Shown here in pieces: positions 15,017 through 24,201 of a stretch of 47,491 bases of DNA; position 1 is the stretch's first letter; each line of letters opens with the position of its first letter. The notes beneath the pieces are model-generated. The model searched no databases, was not told the origin of the DNA, and was given only the letters and a program-made list of their open reading frames with translations. The DNA comes from Candidatus Obscuribacterales bacterium (GTDB lineage Bacteria > Cyanobacteriota > Vampirovibrionia > Obscuribacterales > Obscuribacteraceae): the NCBI GenBank assembly GCA_019747875.1, contig JAIEQI010000085.1, positions 1 through 47,491 of the forward strand, given 5' to 3'. The position numbers and the translations under genes are program-made.

Positions 15017-15286
15017 TCTTGCCAGCTCCTGCTGTCCTGTTTCCTGTTAATCCAAATAAGCTCGAAATCCGCTTCTTTGAGGGTATCTACCCACAGGCGG
15101 AGGTTTTTGGACATTTGAATCTTATATATGGAATTCATCGACTGAAAAAGCCAAAAAAGAAACGGACGGCTATAAAAGTCGATCTCGGTAAAGTCAGTCT
15201 AAACCACGCGAGGATTTCCAGGCCCGTTACCACTTTACGGCGAACCACTCCGAAATTTCTGTAGGACTGCTCCCAATGGCTGAAAT

Positions 15287-16486
15287 CTAATAGCGCAGGT
15301 AGGGCGCATAGCTCGCGGCTTTTGGTTCGACGATTTGCGGTTTCGCAGCTGCCGCATGCTTGGCTTGTGGCGCAACAATGCTGCTGTGAGCGTGATGGCT
15401 AGCAACTTTGCTTGCTTGTCTGCCGGTCTTGCGTGATCCGTGCGAATGGTTCACTTTGATCGATGCCGGTCCCATCATGTGGACAGGAACGTAAGTATGG
15501 AAGCCGGCTGAAGCTAGATTTGAAGACCCGCCGTGCCACGATCCGAATCGTGCCTGCTGCCCAATCGGCATGGCGCCGGGCGACATTACATGCCCGCCCA
15601 TGCGTCCTTGCATCGGATTAACACTCAACGGGAATGGCGATGGGCCTGCCCCGGCTAACCCCGGATTACCCTGATGCGCTCTCATATCTCCGTTGAAGCC
15701 TTGGTTGTATACGTTCCCAGGCATATTGCTGTCAACAATACGCTGGAGCCTCGATTGCTCGTAATTCGTCAACGAGGGTGCCGGCACCACATATGGTGCA
15801 GCAGCAACGTTAGAATGTGCCGGTTGTGGTTGAGGAACCTGCACTGGGGGAGAAGCCATATTGCCTGGCTGAGGAATCTGAACAGGCAATGAATTGTAAT
15901 TGGTGGGCTCCGGAACTATACCTTTTGCCGCTTGTCCAATTTGCCCAGGAAGTACTGCGGCTAGACCCGGCACAGCACGCGGCGACGAGGCAAACTGTTT
16001 TGCGACCTGCTTGGCCTTTTGCACTGCAGCTGAGATTTTTGGCATGTAATCAGCACGCGACATTGGATAGCTAGGTGCCTGATATGCGCTTGGATAAGTT
16101 GGCGCAGACCGCTCGCCCATGTAGCTGACGGATCCAGTCATAGTTCCTGATGGATCGAATTGGGGCGGTAAGCTCTGATATGCGGACTCCGCATCACGCT
16201 TTGCGGCAAGCTCGGCCTCCGACGGCAGGTAGCGACCCGGCTTGAAGTTCCGCACTTTGACACCGTCAACAATCGGTGCCATCGCCACGTAAGAGCGATG
16301 TGAAGTTGAACGCGCAGTCGAGCGCTTCGGCGGCGTACTGCGTGGCGCTTTCACAGCCGTGCTTCGAGCTGCAGGCTTCGAACTGAGCGCGTCAGCCAGG
16401 AACGATGCCGTATCGTCAGCATTCGCTGGCAATTGTGACGCCGCAACCAAATTCACGCTTATCAGTACGACCGCAGATAGCTTCAT
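15287..16486 (-). CDS. Secreted low-complexity Pro/Ala/Ser/Gln-rich protein
   Basis: Not recognised. The ATG at 16486 gives an immediate signal peptide (MKLSAVVLISVNLVAASQLPANA) and is preferred over the in-frame TTG at 16531. The mature protein of about 375 residues is rich in Pro, Ala, Ser, Gln, His and Tyr. It has a basic Ser/Arg/Thr stretch early on (near 35-60), repeated VPQP and IPQP turns in the middle, and Gly/Met-rich segments and a His-rich tail near the end. It looks disordered or wall-associated, with no catalytic motif. It is monocistronic, on the same strand as the OmpR regulator gene upstream but separated by a gap that may hold its own promoter. Confidence 0.65.
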   Translation of the reverse strand: MKLSAVVLISVNLVAASQLPANADDTASFLADALSSKPAARSTAVKAPRSTPPKRSTARSTSHRSYVAMAPIVDGVKVRNFKPGRYLPSEAELAAKRDAESAYQSLPPQFDPSGTMTGSVSYMGERSAPTYPSAYQAPSYPMSRADYMPKISAAVQKAKQVAKQFASSPRAVPGLAAVLPGQIGQAAKGIVPEPTNYNSLPVQIPQPGNMASPPVQVPQPQPAHSNVAAAPYVVPAPSLTNYEQSRLQRIVDSNMPGNVYNQGFNGDMRAHQGNPGLAGAGPSPFPLSVNPMQGRMGGHVMSPGAMPIGQQARFGSWHGGSSNLASAGFHTYVPVHMMGPASIKVNHSHGSRKTGRQASKVASHHAHSSIVAPQAKHAAAAKPQIVEPKAASYAPYLRY

Positions 16487-16839
16487 GTATTTACCAATAC
16501 CAACAGGAGCGGGATGCTTGTTCGTAAGCAATTTCGATGTCAGCTAATCTAGCTCTTTTCTCTCTCATATGTAACTGGGAGAACTACGCACAAGCGGTCT
16601 TTTTGATCGTTTGCGGTGGGGAAAATACCACCTTTGCAAGCTTCAAGTTTTTTAAGATGTCTCAAAGCTTAAAGATTGCCCAGAAATGGGTGGCTCTGCC
16701 CAGAATCTCGGAACTCTACAGCGGAAGTCGGTGACGACACCATATGCGGTGGCATAGAGTTCAGCAAAGCTTGAAAAGGTACATTACTGTTAGCACAGGC
16801 GAAGAAGGATCCCGTTTTTAGCACCGGCTATGCACGCTG
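16487..16839. other. Intergenic stretch, nothing clear
   Basis: About 350 bases between the OmpR regulator stop and the preferred start of the low-complexity secreted protein. I see no hairpin terminator, RNA motif or protein-like frame; it presumably contains the promoter of the secreted protein. Confidence 0.4.
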
Positions 16840-17565
16840 CTATTCCCAGATAAATCGATAACCCACACCGCGAACGGTGAGGATGTGTTTGGGGTGACTG
16901 GGATCAACCTCGAGTTTTTCACGAAGATAACGAATGTGAACGTCAACAGTGCGGCTTTCTCCCAAAAAATTTGAGCCCCAAACTTGGGAGAACAACTGAT
17001 CCCGAGTAAAAACACGATTTGGCTGCCTGGCCATCGTTGCTAACAGCTCGAATTCTTTGTAGGTAAGCTCAATGGCTTCGCCTTTTACTTTCACAATGCG
17101 GCTGTCCAGATCGATGGTCAGCTCGCCGTACTTAATCTCTCTGTTGGTAGGCTTTTCGGTGGGCATTTCACGCAAGTGCGCCTTTACACGAGCAACTAGC
17201 TCACGCAGACGAACAGGCTTGGCTATGTAATCATTTGCACCCAACTCCAGCCCTACGACAGTGTCGACTTCAGAGGTTCTGGCAGTCAGCATTAGAATCG
17301 GAGTCTTTTTATCAGTAGCCCGAACTCGACGACAAACTTCGTAACCGTCGATACCCGGCATCATGACATCAAGGATAACCAGATCCGGGTGCTGATTTTC
17401 AATCACCTGCATCGCTTGAAGCCCGTCGTGTGCCAGCAGGATCGAAAACCCTTCCTGCTTGAGAACATACTGAATCGAATTGGCTATATCGACTTCATCG
17501 TCAACTATCAAGATACTTTTCATACTGGCAACAATTTCGTTTCCCAACACTGATGGCGCATTCAT
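16840..17565 (-). CDS. OmpR/PhoB-family response regulator
   Basis: A 241-residue two-component transcription factor. The receiver domain has the acidic pocket VDDE, phosphoacceptor D66 in LVILDVMMPGIDG, a TART switch residue and the KP lysine in DYIAKPVR. The C-terminal winged helix has ELTYKEFELLATMARQPNRV and DVHIRYLREKLE with the final GVGYRF. Upon phosphorylation it would dimerise and bind direct repeats in target promoters. No histidine kinase is adjacent, so its partner is elsewhere. The start could be the ATG at 17565 or at 17523 (MKSILIV, the usual family start). A three-codon frame with a good ribosome site immediately precedes 17565. It is divergent from the SpoIID gene. Confidence 0.93.
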   Translation of the reverse strand: MNAPSVLGNEIVASMKSILIVDDEVDIANSIQYVLKQEGFSILLAHDGLQAMQVIENQHPDLVILDVMMPGIDGYEVCRRVRATDKKTPILMLTARTSEVDTVVGLELGANDYIAKPVRLRELVARVKAHLREMPTEKPTNREIKYGELTIDLDSRIVKVKGEAIELTYKEFELLATMARQPNRVFTRDQLFSQVWGSNFLGESRTVDVHIRYLREKLEVDPSHPKHILTVRGVGYRFIWE

Positions 17566-17576
17566 AGTATCATCGA
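17565..17576 (-). promoter_or_regulatory. Candidate mini-ORF (Met-Ile-Leu) coupled to the regulator start
   Basis: On the minus strand, AAGGAG is followed seven or eight bases later by ATG ATA CTA TGA, whose stop overlaps the regulator's ATG (TGAATG). The nearest strong ribosome site therefore serves this three-codon frame, which may feed reinitiation at 17565. Inferred from spacing only. Confidence 0.3.
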
Positions 17577-17672
17577 GAAACTCCTTTATATCTGCTGAAA
17601 AATCGTCCCGTTATCGTGGAAGATGTCATAGAGAGGCGTTGTTTTTTTGCGTGGCACAGCGTTGCAGCTGAA

Positions 17673-18848
17673 GTGAAGACATTGCAATTTCCGGAAAATA
17701 AACTTGTTCTAGCTATTTTTCTCAGTGCCCTTGTAGCATTGGAGACCAACGTTGCTCAAGCTGCTTCGGCAAAAACAGGAGGCAACAAGCAAAAGTCTCC
17801 GGCGTTGGTAGCTCAATTTGCGCCTTATCCTCTCATGGTCAACCCAGTTCGGATTGGTTTGTCCGTACGGGCCGCTAACGCCCGCTTTGCAATCTGGGCG
17901 CCCGGATTCGTTTTCCTTAATGGATTTCCGGTTTTTGAGCTAAAACCGGGTCTGCCATACATCATCTCCGGCGGCAAAATCACCGAACTTGGGACTGGTC
18001 GTTCATATCAAATTCCCGGCGACCAAAGAGTTCATGTCACGGCACAAGATTATCGGGTCTGGGCGAATAATCGTTGGTACAGAGGCAGTCTCGAACTGAT
18101 TAATCTAATGGGACGGGTAACGGTGATTAATCTTTTGGATCTGGAGGACTACCTGCTTGGTGTGGTTCCGTCAGAAATGCCGGCGAGTTGGCATCCCGAA
18201 GCTCTGAAAGCACAGGCGGTCGCAGCCCGAAGTTATGCCTGGGCGCACCTTGGGCCCGGCTCAAAGTGGAAGAGCCAGGGCTTTGATCTAGTACCTGATG
18301 TAAATGACCAAGCCTATAAGGGGTTGGGGGCTGAGGCAAAAACCACATTTACCGCCGTTCAAATGACACGTGGTCTCATTTTGAAGGACTCCGGAAAAGT
18401 AAAACCTGGATTCTATAGGGCATGGGTTGGCGATGCCTTTGAAAATCTGAATATCAGAAAAAACACGGTGCCGAAATCACGGCTCGAGTCTCTTACCGGA
18501 GTTCCAAAAATAGTCGGGGTCACAGTCAAGCGTTGGGGACCAACTGGAAACGCAGAATCCATTCAGGTGATGGGTCAGAAAAAGACTCGGGAAGTCGACG
18601 GCGTAATGTTGGCTAAGATGCTTGGACTTTCTACAGCTGGCATTCTCGATGTGACGGAGGCTGGTAACAACTGGATTTTCACATATCGAGGACCAGGAAA
18701 CGGCGCACGCGGGCTAAGTCAGCATGGTGCCAATATGCTGGCAAGCAATGGCTGGAGATTTGATCAAATATTGCAACAGTACTACCAGGATTCAGATGGG
18801 CAGCTAAGATTGGATTATGTGAATAACTTCCGAGCGGCACACAAATAG
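17673..18848 (+). CDS. SpoIID/LytB-domain protein (peptidoglycan remodelling)
   Basis: An exported protein of about 391 residues. A signal peptide or anchor (LVLAIFLSALVALETNVAQA) precedes an unrecognised strand-rich N-terminal part. From about residue 160 comes the SpoIID domain: VINLLDLEDYLLGVVPSEMP, then WHPEALKAQAVAARSYAWAH, the acidic VPDVNDQAYKGL segment and the closing GARGLSQHGANMLA. SpoIID is a lytic transglycosylase cleaving glycan strands that lack stem peptides; LytB homologues stimulate amidases. In non-sporulating bacteria such proteins act in wall turnover or division. The GTG at 17673 places the signal peptide near the start; the frame is open up to another GTG at 17616, and neither has a strong ribosome site. 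It is followed 31 bases later by a TPR membrane protein. Confidence 0.85.
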   Translation: MKTLQFPENKLVLAIFLSALVALETNVAQAASAKTGGNKQKSPALVAQFAPYPLMVNPVRIGLSVRAANARFAIWAPGFVFLNGFPVFELKPGLPYIISGGKITELGTGRSYQIPGDQRVHVTAQDYRVWANNRWYRGSLELINLMGRVTVINLLDLEDYLLGVVPSEMPASWHPEALKAQAVAARSYAWAHLGPGSKWKSQGFDLVPDVNDQAYKGLGAEAKTTFTAVQMTRGLILKDSGKVKPGFYRAWVGDAFENLNIRKNTVPKSRLESLTGVPKIVGVTVKRWGPTGNAESIQVMGQKKTREVDGVMLAKMLGLSTAGILDVTEAGNNWIFTYRGPGNGARGLSQHGANMLASNGWRFDQILQQYYQDSDGQLRLDYVNNFRAAHK

Positions 18849-18879
18849 CTGAAATAACAGAGAAGAAAGAGGAAACAGC

Positions 18880-19956
18880 ATGGCCGAAATGTCAGCGCAA
18901 GAGCATCTAAAAATCGCTCGTAGACTACACTTCCAAGGCTCTACCGACGAAGCAATCAGACAATACGAAATGGTGCTGGAGCTCGATCCGGATAACGGCG
19001 ATGCCATTTCTGGATTACGGGCTCTGGGAGTCGAACCGACCTTAAAAGATGATTTTTCGTCAGGCGAAATTGGTCATGCTGGCGGTTTAAAAACTAATTT
19101 TCTAGCGAACCAATCAAAAGGCAGCACTACAGGTGGTGCCACCGCCCAGATTTTCAAATTCATCGTAATTGCCTTGGGTATTGGCGCCTGCTACGGGCTT
19201 TATGTCCTGGCTACCTACTTAATGAATTATGACAACGTCGAAGCTATGAACAACGTCGAAGTTACCTTTGAGAAACCAAAAATGCGCGATGGTGTGGCAA
19301 TGGTGAATGTCGATGTTGTGAATCTAAACCCGGCGCCTGTTAAACACATGAAAGTTTCGTACAGAATCGCTGACGCGACTGACAGCACGTTGAAAGAAGG
19401 TATAGTTGAACTTCCGGGTCAAGTGCCGGCCGGAGACCGCCGGACATTTGCGGACACAAGCCTGGGGGAGGTAAAAGGCCATCCAGCGAAATTGAATCCA
19501 AAACTTGAAGCTCTTATCTATGGGCCTAAGCCGAAGCTTAAAGACAAGTATGTAGACAAATTCAAGGCCGCCGCAGCCATACGAGATAAAGACGCTTTGG
19601 AAACATACGAAGACTTGGTCTCAGAGACCGAAGATTTTGCGCCGGCCTACGTCGGTCTCGGACGAGCTTGGGCTGCAAAAGGAAAAATGGATAAAGCTTT
19701 GGAATGGTACAAAAAAGCGCTCGATATTGATCCGCAAAATGCAAATGCTCACTTTTATTCTGCGGTCGCTTTTTATTATTTGAATAAGAAGGAAGAAGCC
19801 AAAAAAGAAATTGACGCTGCCATGCTGATTGCTCCAGATGATCCGGAAATAGCATGGAACCAAAAGTATCTCTTCTCACTCAAAGACAAGCCAAAAGACA
19901 GCAAAGATGCGAAAGATCCAAAAGCCGGAGACAAAGCTCCCGCCGAAAAGAAATAG
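18880..19956 (+). CDS. TPR protein with one transmembrane helix
   Basis: A 358-residue protein with TPR units on both sides of a membrane helix. One TPR lies near the start (AEMSAQEHLKIARRLHFQG then DEAIRQYEMVLELDPDNGDA). Then comes the helix FKFIVIALGIGACYGLYVLATYL near residues 90-115, a strand-rich domain of about 110 residues (VEVTFEKPKMRDG onward, FxLYD-like), and two to three TPRs (YVGLGRAWAAKGKMDKALEWYKKALDIDPQN). A Lys/Asp-rich tail ends it. The bitopic layout suggests an assembly scaffold connecting cytoplasm and periplasm. It is co-transcribed with the SpoIID gene, with a GAGGAAACAGC ribosome site, which hints at a role in envelope assembly. No enzyme motif is seen. Confidence 0.8.
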   Translation: MAEMSAQEHLKIARRLHFQGSTDEAIRQYEMVLELDPDNGDAISGLRALGVEPTLKDDFSSGEIGHAGGLKTNFLANQSKGSTTGGATAQIFKFIVIALGIGACYGLYVLATYLMNYDNVEAMNNVEVTFEKPKMRDGVAMVNVDVVNLNPAPVKHMKVSYRIADATDSTLKEGIVELPGQVPAGDRRTFADTSLGEVKGHPAKLNPKLEALIYGPKPKLKDKYVDKFKAAAAIRDKDALETYEDLVSETEDFAPAYVGLGRAWAAKGKMDKALEWYKKALDIDPQNANAHFYSAVAFYYLNKKEEAKKEIDAAMLIAPDDPEIAWNQKYLFSLKDKPKDSKDAKDPKAGDKAPAEKK

Positions 19957-20071
19957 CGTGGCGACGCCAGAATATAGAATTTCTCTTATTAGCGGAGGAG
20001 TTGAGAGGGGCGACAGCCCAGCGAAACTCGGGAGAGCATTGGCTTAAGAGCCCAGCGAAAATCCGGAGCTC

Positions 20072-22576
20072 TTACTTCTTGGTATCGGCCTGTACAAAAT
20101 CAAAGCGTTCGGTCCAATAGGGTGCTGCAATCTGCCCTTTATCGATTCTATTGAGCAAGGCTTCTTCGGTGACGTTGCCGTACTGCTCATAATAAGTGTA
20201 GACAGCACCGCGTGCTAAGGTCCAATCACGGGTCGCTTTGTTTTGAAGAATAATGTATAGCAAGCCCGGGCGACCGATGGCCATCGTAAATCCTGGGTGT
20301 TCTGCTGCGGCCGACTCCTTCTCACTGGTAGTCGCGGGGGCGGTTTTCGTTTTGGCTGCAGCGAAGGTGGCTTGTGGTTGAATAGGGACAACCGCAGGTA
20401 GTGGTAGATCAATCTTCTCCAAAATCATATCGATATTGCCGAGCAGGGAAAGATCTGCCGGAGCCAGAGGCTTCGCCTCAAGCTCATCTTTGGCTATTTT
20501 GGCAAATCGCTGAAAGAGCCTGACATAGTCTTCCAATCCACGCTTCAAGTTCTGTTCAAGCGGAAACCCGAGAGCCGTCAATTCTTTGTCAGTTCGTTGC
20601 GCATCTTGCTCTAATTTCTGGTAGAGATCATAGTAGGGGTCCAGAAAATGTCCTCGCGAGGCCCGTCTGGCAGTAGGAGTTCTGGCTTTCATCGTCGCAC
20701 TTGCTGCAGCTGTACCAACTCCAGCAGCCACAGCTCCAGCCGCCTTGTGATTAGCAACACTACTTTGGACGGGGCTATTCGACGAAAACGAGTTAAGAAT
20801 CGAGTCGGTGGAGTTATCCAAGTTCGAGTGAGAAAGAGGTTTCAGCGGAACTTGAGGCTTGACGAATTGCACCTTAGGTCTTGAGTCAGAAGTTCCTTTC
20901 TGATTGCCTTCGGAGACATGATGTTTGATGGAGCCGCTGACGCTGTTTACTGTCCGGACAGGAGCACTCGGCACCGGCGGCGGTGCGATAGATACGATAC
21001 TATCTAGCCATGCGCAAAAAGCTGTCTCCATTTTCCTGTTAGCCCACATTTCGCCGCGCACCACAGTTTGAATTCCATCAGGCAAAAGTCGCCAACTCGG
21101 GGAAAGCAAACTCCAGAAGCGATTTTCAACGGCTTGCACATGTCCGCCGAGCAGCCGGCGAAGTACCCACTTCTTCAACTCGGTTACCGCCAATGGCACA
21201 TTCTCATCCATTGCCCAACTACTGTCGAGCAAGAAGTTCGAAGCCTGGGGAACGCCCCAAGAGTTCAAATCTAGCAATGCAATCGGAAAAAGATTCGTAT
21301 TCAAGCTCGGTCTCGGATACATGCGCGCAGCCCAGCGCATCCAAGGTTCCTCTGGAGATCCGACAACTGGAAACAAGCGAAACACGGCGATGGTTTGCTG
21401 AGTCGAACTCTGATCGTCCATATCGAAGATAGAAGTGGTGCCCAGGCTTAGCGGTTTTTGTTTTCGCACCGCCAGCAAAAGTTTAGTTCTGTACAATGGC
21501 TCTGAAAGGGCGCTCAATGTCATGCGCAAGTCTGTCGAATTAGTCCTGAACGTAGACTTGTAATCATGTGGATACAAGTTTTTCTCCTGCCAGCTTTCGA
21601 CTTGCCCGCCAAGGATAAACAATCCTTTTACCAGTCGAGTCCAAGAATCAAAAGCAGGCTTTCCATCAACGTGAGCAAGGTCCAAACATCGATAGAGGAG
21701 AACGGACCGCCTGAAGTTATTAACCTGGCTGCCGGCGCCATCAAAGGATACATCGTTGATTGGATAATTAAGGCGTGACAGCCAAGTCTTGGCGCGATAA
21801 AACGCCACTAGTTCCGGAGCTGTGCGATACCAGCCTTGCGGTCTGTAAGCCGCAAAATCTTCGTTACGGTCGAGAATTGAACTGAATCCAGGTCTTGCAA
21901 ATACGACTGAATCGTAATCAGCAAGCACCATTTGTCCGACTCGACCGATTTGTGGAATCTGAAATGAGGAATCCAGCAATTTTAGTCCGAGGCTCAAGAA
22001 AGCTATATTTCCTTCGATGTCGGATCGAACATCTCCATCATCGGCTTGCTTGTAGTCAACCAGCGCAATCTGCAGCATGGCATTCAACAAGTTCTTCATT
22101 AGTGGCAACAGGTAACGCTTGCACGTTTCGGCGTGAACTCTATTTGTGTAAGCGATGTAGGGATGGAGGACACAATCGATTGTCACATAGTTTGCTTTGC
22201 CTGCGCTGCGATTATCTTTGTACAAATCGCTCATTTTGATTGTGCTGGTATTGCTACGCACAACAAAATAGTTTTCTCCCAGTGATTGAACTGCTTTTGG
22301 TCCAAGTCCACTAATTGCAATACCTTGCATTGGAATCATCGGTGGAAATCCATAAGGAATTTCCTGCCTTTCAATCATGTCTTCAAGCTTCTGTGTTTTG
22401 CGATCCACCTTAATCGCAGGCATGTTACGTGAAGAATTCGTTTTTAATGAACCGGTCAACGTATCGACATCAAGCGCGGCTGAGCTTGGTGCTAAACAAA
22501 GTGAACCCAGCATGGGGCTCAGGATTGCAATCAATCCGGCCCCCCTGATTCGCTCACTTCTCGAACGTTTAGCCAT
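20072..22576 (-). CDS. Secreted DUF3160-like protein
   Basis: An 834-residue protein with a basic N-terminus and signal peptide (GAGLIAILSPMLGSLCLAPSSA). The first two thirds are helical and match the DUF3160 pattern: NYVTIDCVLHPYIAYTNRVHAETCKRY, long helices, and a central TWLSRLNYPINDV segment of the type found in that family. A Ser/Pro/Ala-rich linker follows, then a C-terminal helical region (YDLYQKLEQDAQRTDKEL) and a final domain with MAIGRPGLLYIILQNKAT. The biochemical role of DUF3160 is unknown. It begins four bases after the serA stop, so it is the last gene of a three-gene operon. The family assignment rests on pattern memory. Confidence 0.65.
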   Translation of the reverse strand: MAKRSRSERIRGAGLIAILSPMLGSLCLAPSSAALDVDTLTGSLKTNSSRNMPAIKVDRKTQKLEDMIERQEIPYGFPPMIPMQGIAISGLGPKAVQSLGENYFVVRSNTSTIKMSDLYKDNRSAGKANYVTIDCVLHPYIAYTNRVHAETCKRYLLPLMKNLLNAMLQIALVDYKQADDGDVRSDIEGNIAFLSLGLKLLDSSFQIPQIGRVGQMVLADYDSVVFARPGFSSILDRNEDFAAYRPQGWYRTAPELVAFYRAKTWLSRLNYPINDVSFDGAGSQVNNFRRSVLLYRCLDLAHVDGKPAFDSWTRLVKGLFILGGQVESWQEKNLYPHDYKSTFRTNSTDLRMTLSALSEPLYRTKLLLAVRKQKPLSLGTTSIFDMDDQSSTQQTIAVFRLFPVVGSPEEPWMRWAARMYPRPSLNTNLFPIALLDLNSWGVPQASNFLLDSSWAMDENVPLAVTELKKWVLRRLLGGHVQAVENRFWSLLSPSWRLLPDGIQTVVRGEMWANRKMETAFCAWLDSIVSIAPPPVPSAPVRTVNSVSGSIKHHVSEGNQKGTSDSRPKVQFVKPQVPLKPLSHSNLDNSTDSILNSFSSNSPVQSSVANHKAAGAVAAGVGTAAASATMKARTPTARRASRGHFLDPYYDLYQKLEQDAQRTDKELTALGFPLEQNLKRGLEDYVRLFQRFAKIAKDELEAKPLAPADLSLLGNIDMILEKIDLPLPAVVPIQPQATFAAAKTKTAPATTSEKESAAAEHPGFTMAIGRPGLLYIILQNKATRDWTLARGAVYTYYEQYGNVTEEALLNRIDKGQIAAPYWTERFDFVQADTKK

Positions 22577-22580
22577 TTTC

Positions 22581-24185
22581 CTACCTTAAGCGCACAGCTT
22601 CACGCGGCAGATGGTCTAGCGACACGAATCGTGCCAGGTGAATACCATCGGCTGTATCAATTTTCGAGAGAAGATTTTTTTGGATTGGATCATCCAATCC
22701 CATAACCATAACAGCATCTTCACGGACGCCCCGGCGAGCCACAGACATGGTGCTGATGTTGACGTCAAATTGACCTAGCAAGCCCGCGACCTTCGCAACC
22801 ATCCCCGGTTGATCTCGATGACTTGTGAACAACATGTAGCGCTGTGGAGTGAGGTTAATGGGGAAATCGTTAATGCGAGTAATGAGCGGCTCATCCCCTG
22901 CGACAATCGTTCCAGTCAATCTGGACTCGCCGTTATCACCTGACAAAATCAGTGTTAGTTCTGACTCTGTCGAAGTTCCGAAGTTGGATTGTTTTACCTG
23001 AACCCCATGATTTTTCGCTACGATTGGCGCGTTAACATAAGTGACGCCTTCCATACGCGATGCAAACAATCCGCGCAAGGCTGCTGTGGCGAGCGGTGAA
23101 CAGTCCTTCTGCGAGATCTCACCGCCAATAACGATCTCCAATTCCTTAATGTTGCCTTGCAAAAATTCGCCGGCAATCGCAGCCATCGCCTCAGCTAGCC
23201 AAACGAACTTGCCCAGTTGCTTAAGTACTTCCGGACGCATGGATGGCAGATTGACCGGACTCTTAACATGTTTACCGGTGAGGTAATCGCTGATTTGCTC
23301 TGCGGTATCGATTGCAACATTGAATTGCGCCTCTTCAGTCGAGGCCCCCAAATGCGGTGTCAATACAATTTTCGAACCAAGCTCACGCAAGGGTGAATCC
23401 TTAAGTGGTTCATCATTGAAAACATCAAGGCCAGCGCCGGCCACCTTGCCTTCCTTTATCGCTTCTGCAAGTGCGTGTTCGTCAATCAAGCCACCGCGAG
23501 CAGCGTTAACAATGCGAACGCCCTTCTTCATTTTGCTGATCACCTCTGCGTTGATCAGTCCCGTTGTGTCACGAGTTTTCGGTGTGTGCAATGTGATGTA
23601 ATCAGAATCAGTCCAGATTTCATCTAGCGAGACCAGGCGTACATTAAGTTCAGCTGCACGCTCGACACTCATGAAAGGATCGTAGGCAATCACTTTCATT
23701 CCCAAAGCTTGTGCTGCGTTCGCGACGCGACTGCCAATTTTTCCCAGGCCAACAACTCCAAGGGTTTTATTAAAGAGCTCCGAACCCAGATATTTATTGC
23801 GTTCCCATTTACCGTCCTTCATTGATGAGTCCGCGGTCGGAATAAAGCGCGACAAAGACATCATCAAGGCAAGCGTATGCTCAGAGGCGCTTGCTGTATT
23901 TCCCTCTGGTGAATTAATAACAAGGACTCCCTTTTCAGTTGCAGCCTGCAAGTCAATGTTATCCACGCCGACGCCTGCTCTTCCAACGATTCTCAACTTG
24001 TCGGCTTTCTCGAGCACTTCCTTGGTTACCTTGCAGCGGCTGCGAACAAGCAATGCCTCGTACTGCCCGATGATCTTTAATAGCTCCTCCGAACTAACTT
24101 CCGGAAGATAATCAACATCAACTGCGCGGCGGAGAATCTCCAGACCCTCTCCACTAATTTCATCTGCAACAAGAACTTTGGGCAT
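22581..24185 (-). CDS. serA: D-3-phosphoglycerate dehydrogenase
   Basis: A 534-residue enzyme catalysing NAD-dependent oxidation of 3-phosphoglycerate to 3-phosphohydroxypyruvate, the first step of serine synthesis. Recognisable segments are VGRAGVGVDNIDLQAATEKG (substrate loop), the Rossmann GVVGLGKIGSRVA, the catalytic Arg in NAARGGLIDE, the Glu in VFNDEPL and the catalytic His in LTPHLGAS. An allosteric substrate-binding domain and a C-terminal ACT domain (FTSHRDQPGMVAKVAGLLGQ) give the long form, usually inhibited by L-serine. The ATG at 24185 (MPKVLVADEI) is chosen with AAGG six bases upstream, 16 bases after the penicillin-acylase stop; the frame extends upstream without homology. The operon position between an acylase and a secreted DUF3160-like protein is odd for a biosynthetic gene. 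Confidence 0.96.
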   Translation of the reverse strand: MPKVLVADEISGEGLEILRRAVDVDYLPEVSSEELLKIIGQYEALLVRSRCKVTKEVLEKADKLRIVGRAGVGVDNIDLQAATEKGVLVINSPEGNTASASEHTLALMMSLSRFIPTADSSMKDGKWERNKYLGSELFNKTLGVVGLGKIGSRVANAAQALGMKVIAYDPFMSVERAAELNVRLVSLDEIWTDSDYITLHTPKTRDTTGLINAEVISKMKKGVRIVNAARGGLIDEHALAEAIKEGKVAGAGLDVFNDEPLKDSPLRELGSKIVLTPHLGASTEEAQFNVAIDTAEQISDYLTGKHVKSPVNLPSMRPEVLKQLGKFVWLAEAMAAIAGEFLQGNIKELEIVIGGEISQKDCSPLATAALRGLFASRMEGVTYVNAPIVAKNHGVQVKQSNFGTSTESELTLILSGDNGESRLTGTIVAGDEPLITRINDFPINLTPQRYMLFTSHRDQPGMVAKVAGLLGQFDVNISTMSVARRGVREDAVMVMGLDDPIQKNLLSKIDTADGIHLARFVSLDHLPREAVRLR

Positions 24186-24201
24186 GATCAGCCTTATCCC
24201 C

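Noticed and set aside
15019..15264. 81-codon plus-strand frame upstream of the CHAT gene
   Set aside because: Begins inside the CHAT ribosome-site region, has no ribosome site of its own and a Lys/Arg-rich random composition.
20019..20061. Direct repeat GCCCAGCGAAA in the gap after the TPR gene
   Set aside because: Only two short copies in a small convergent gap; no further structure to make it meaningful.
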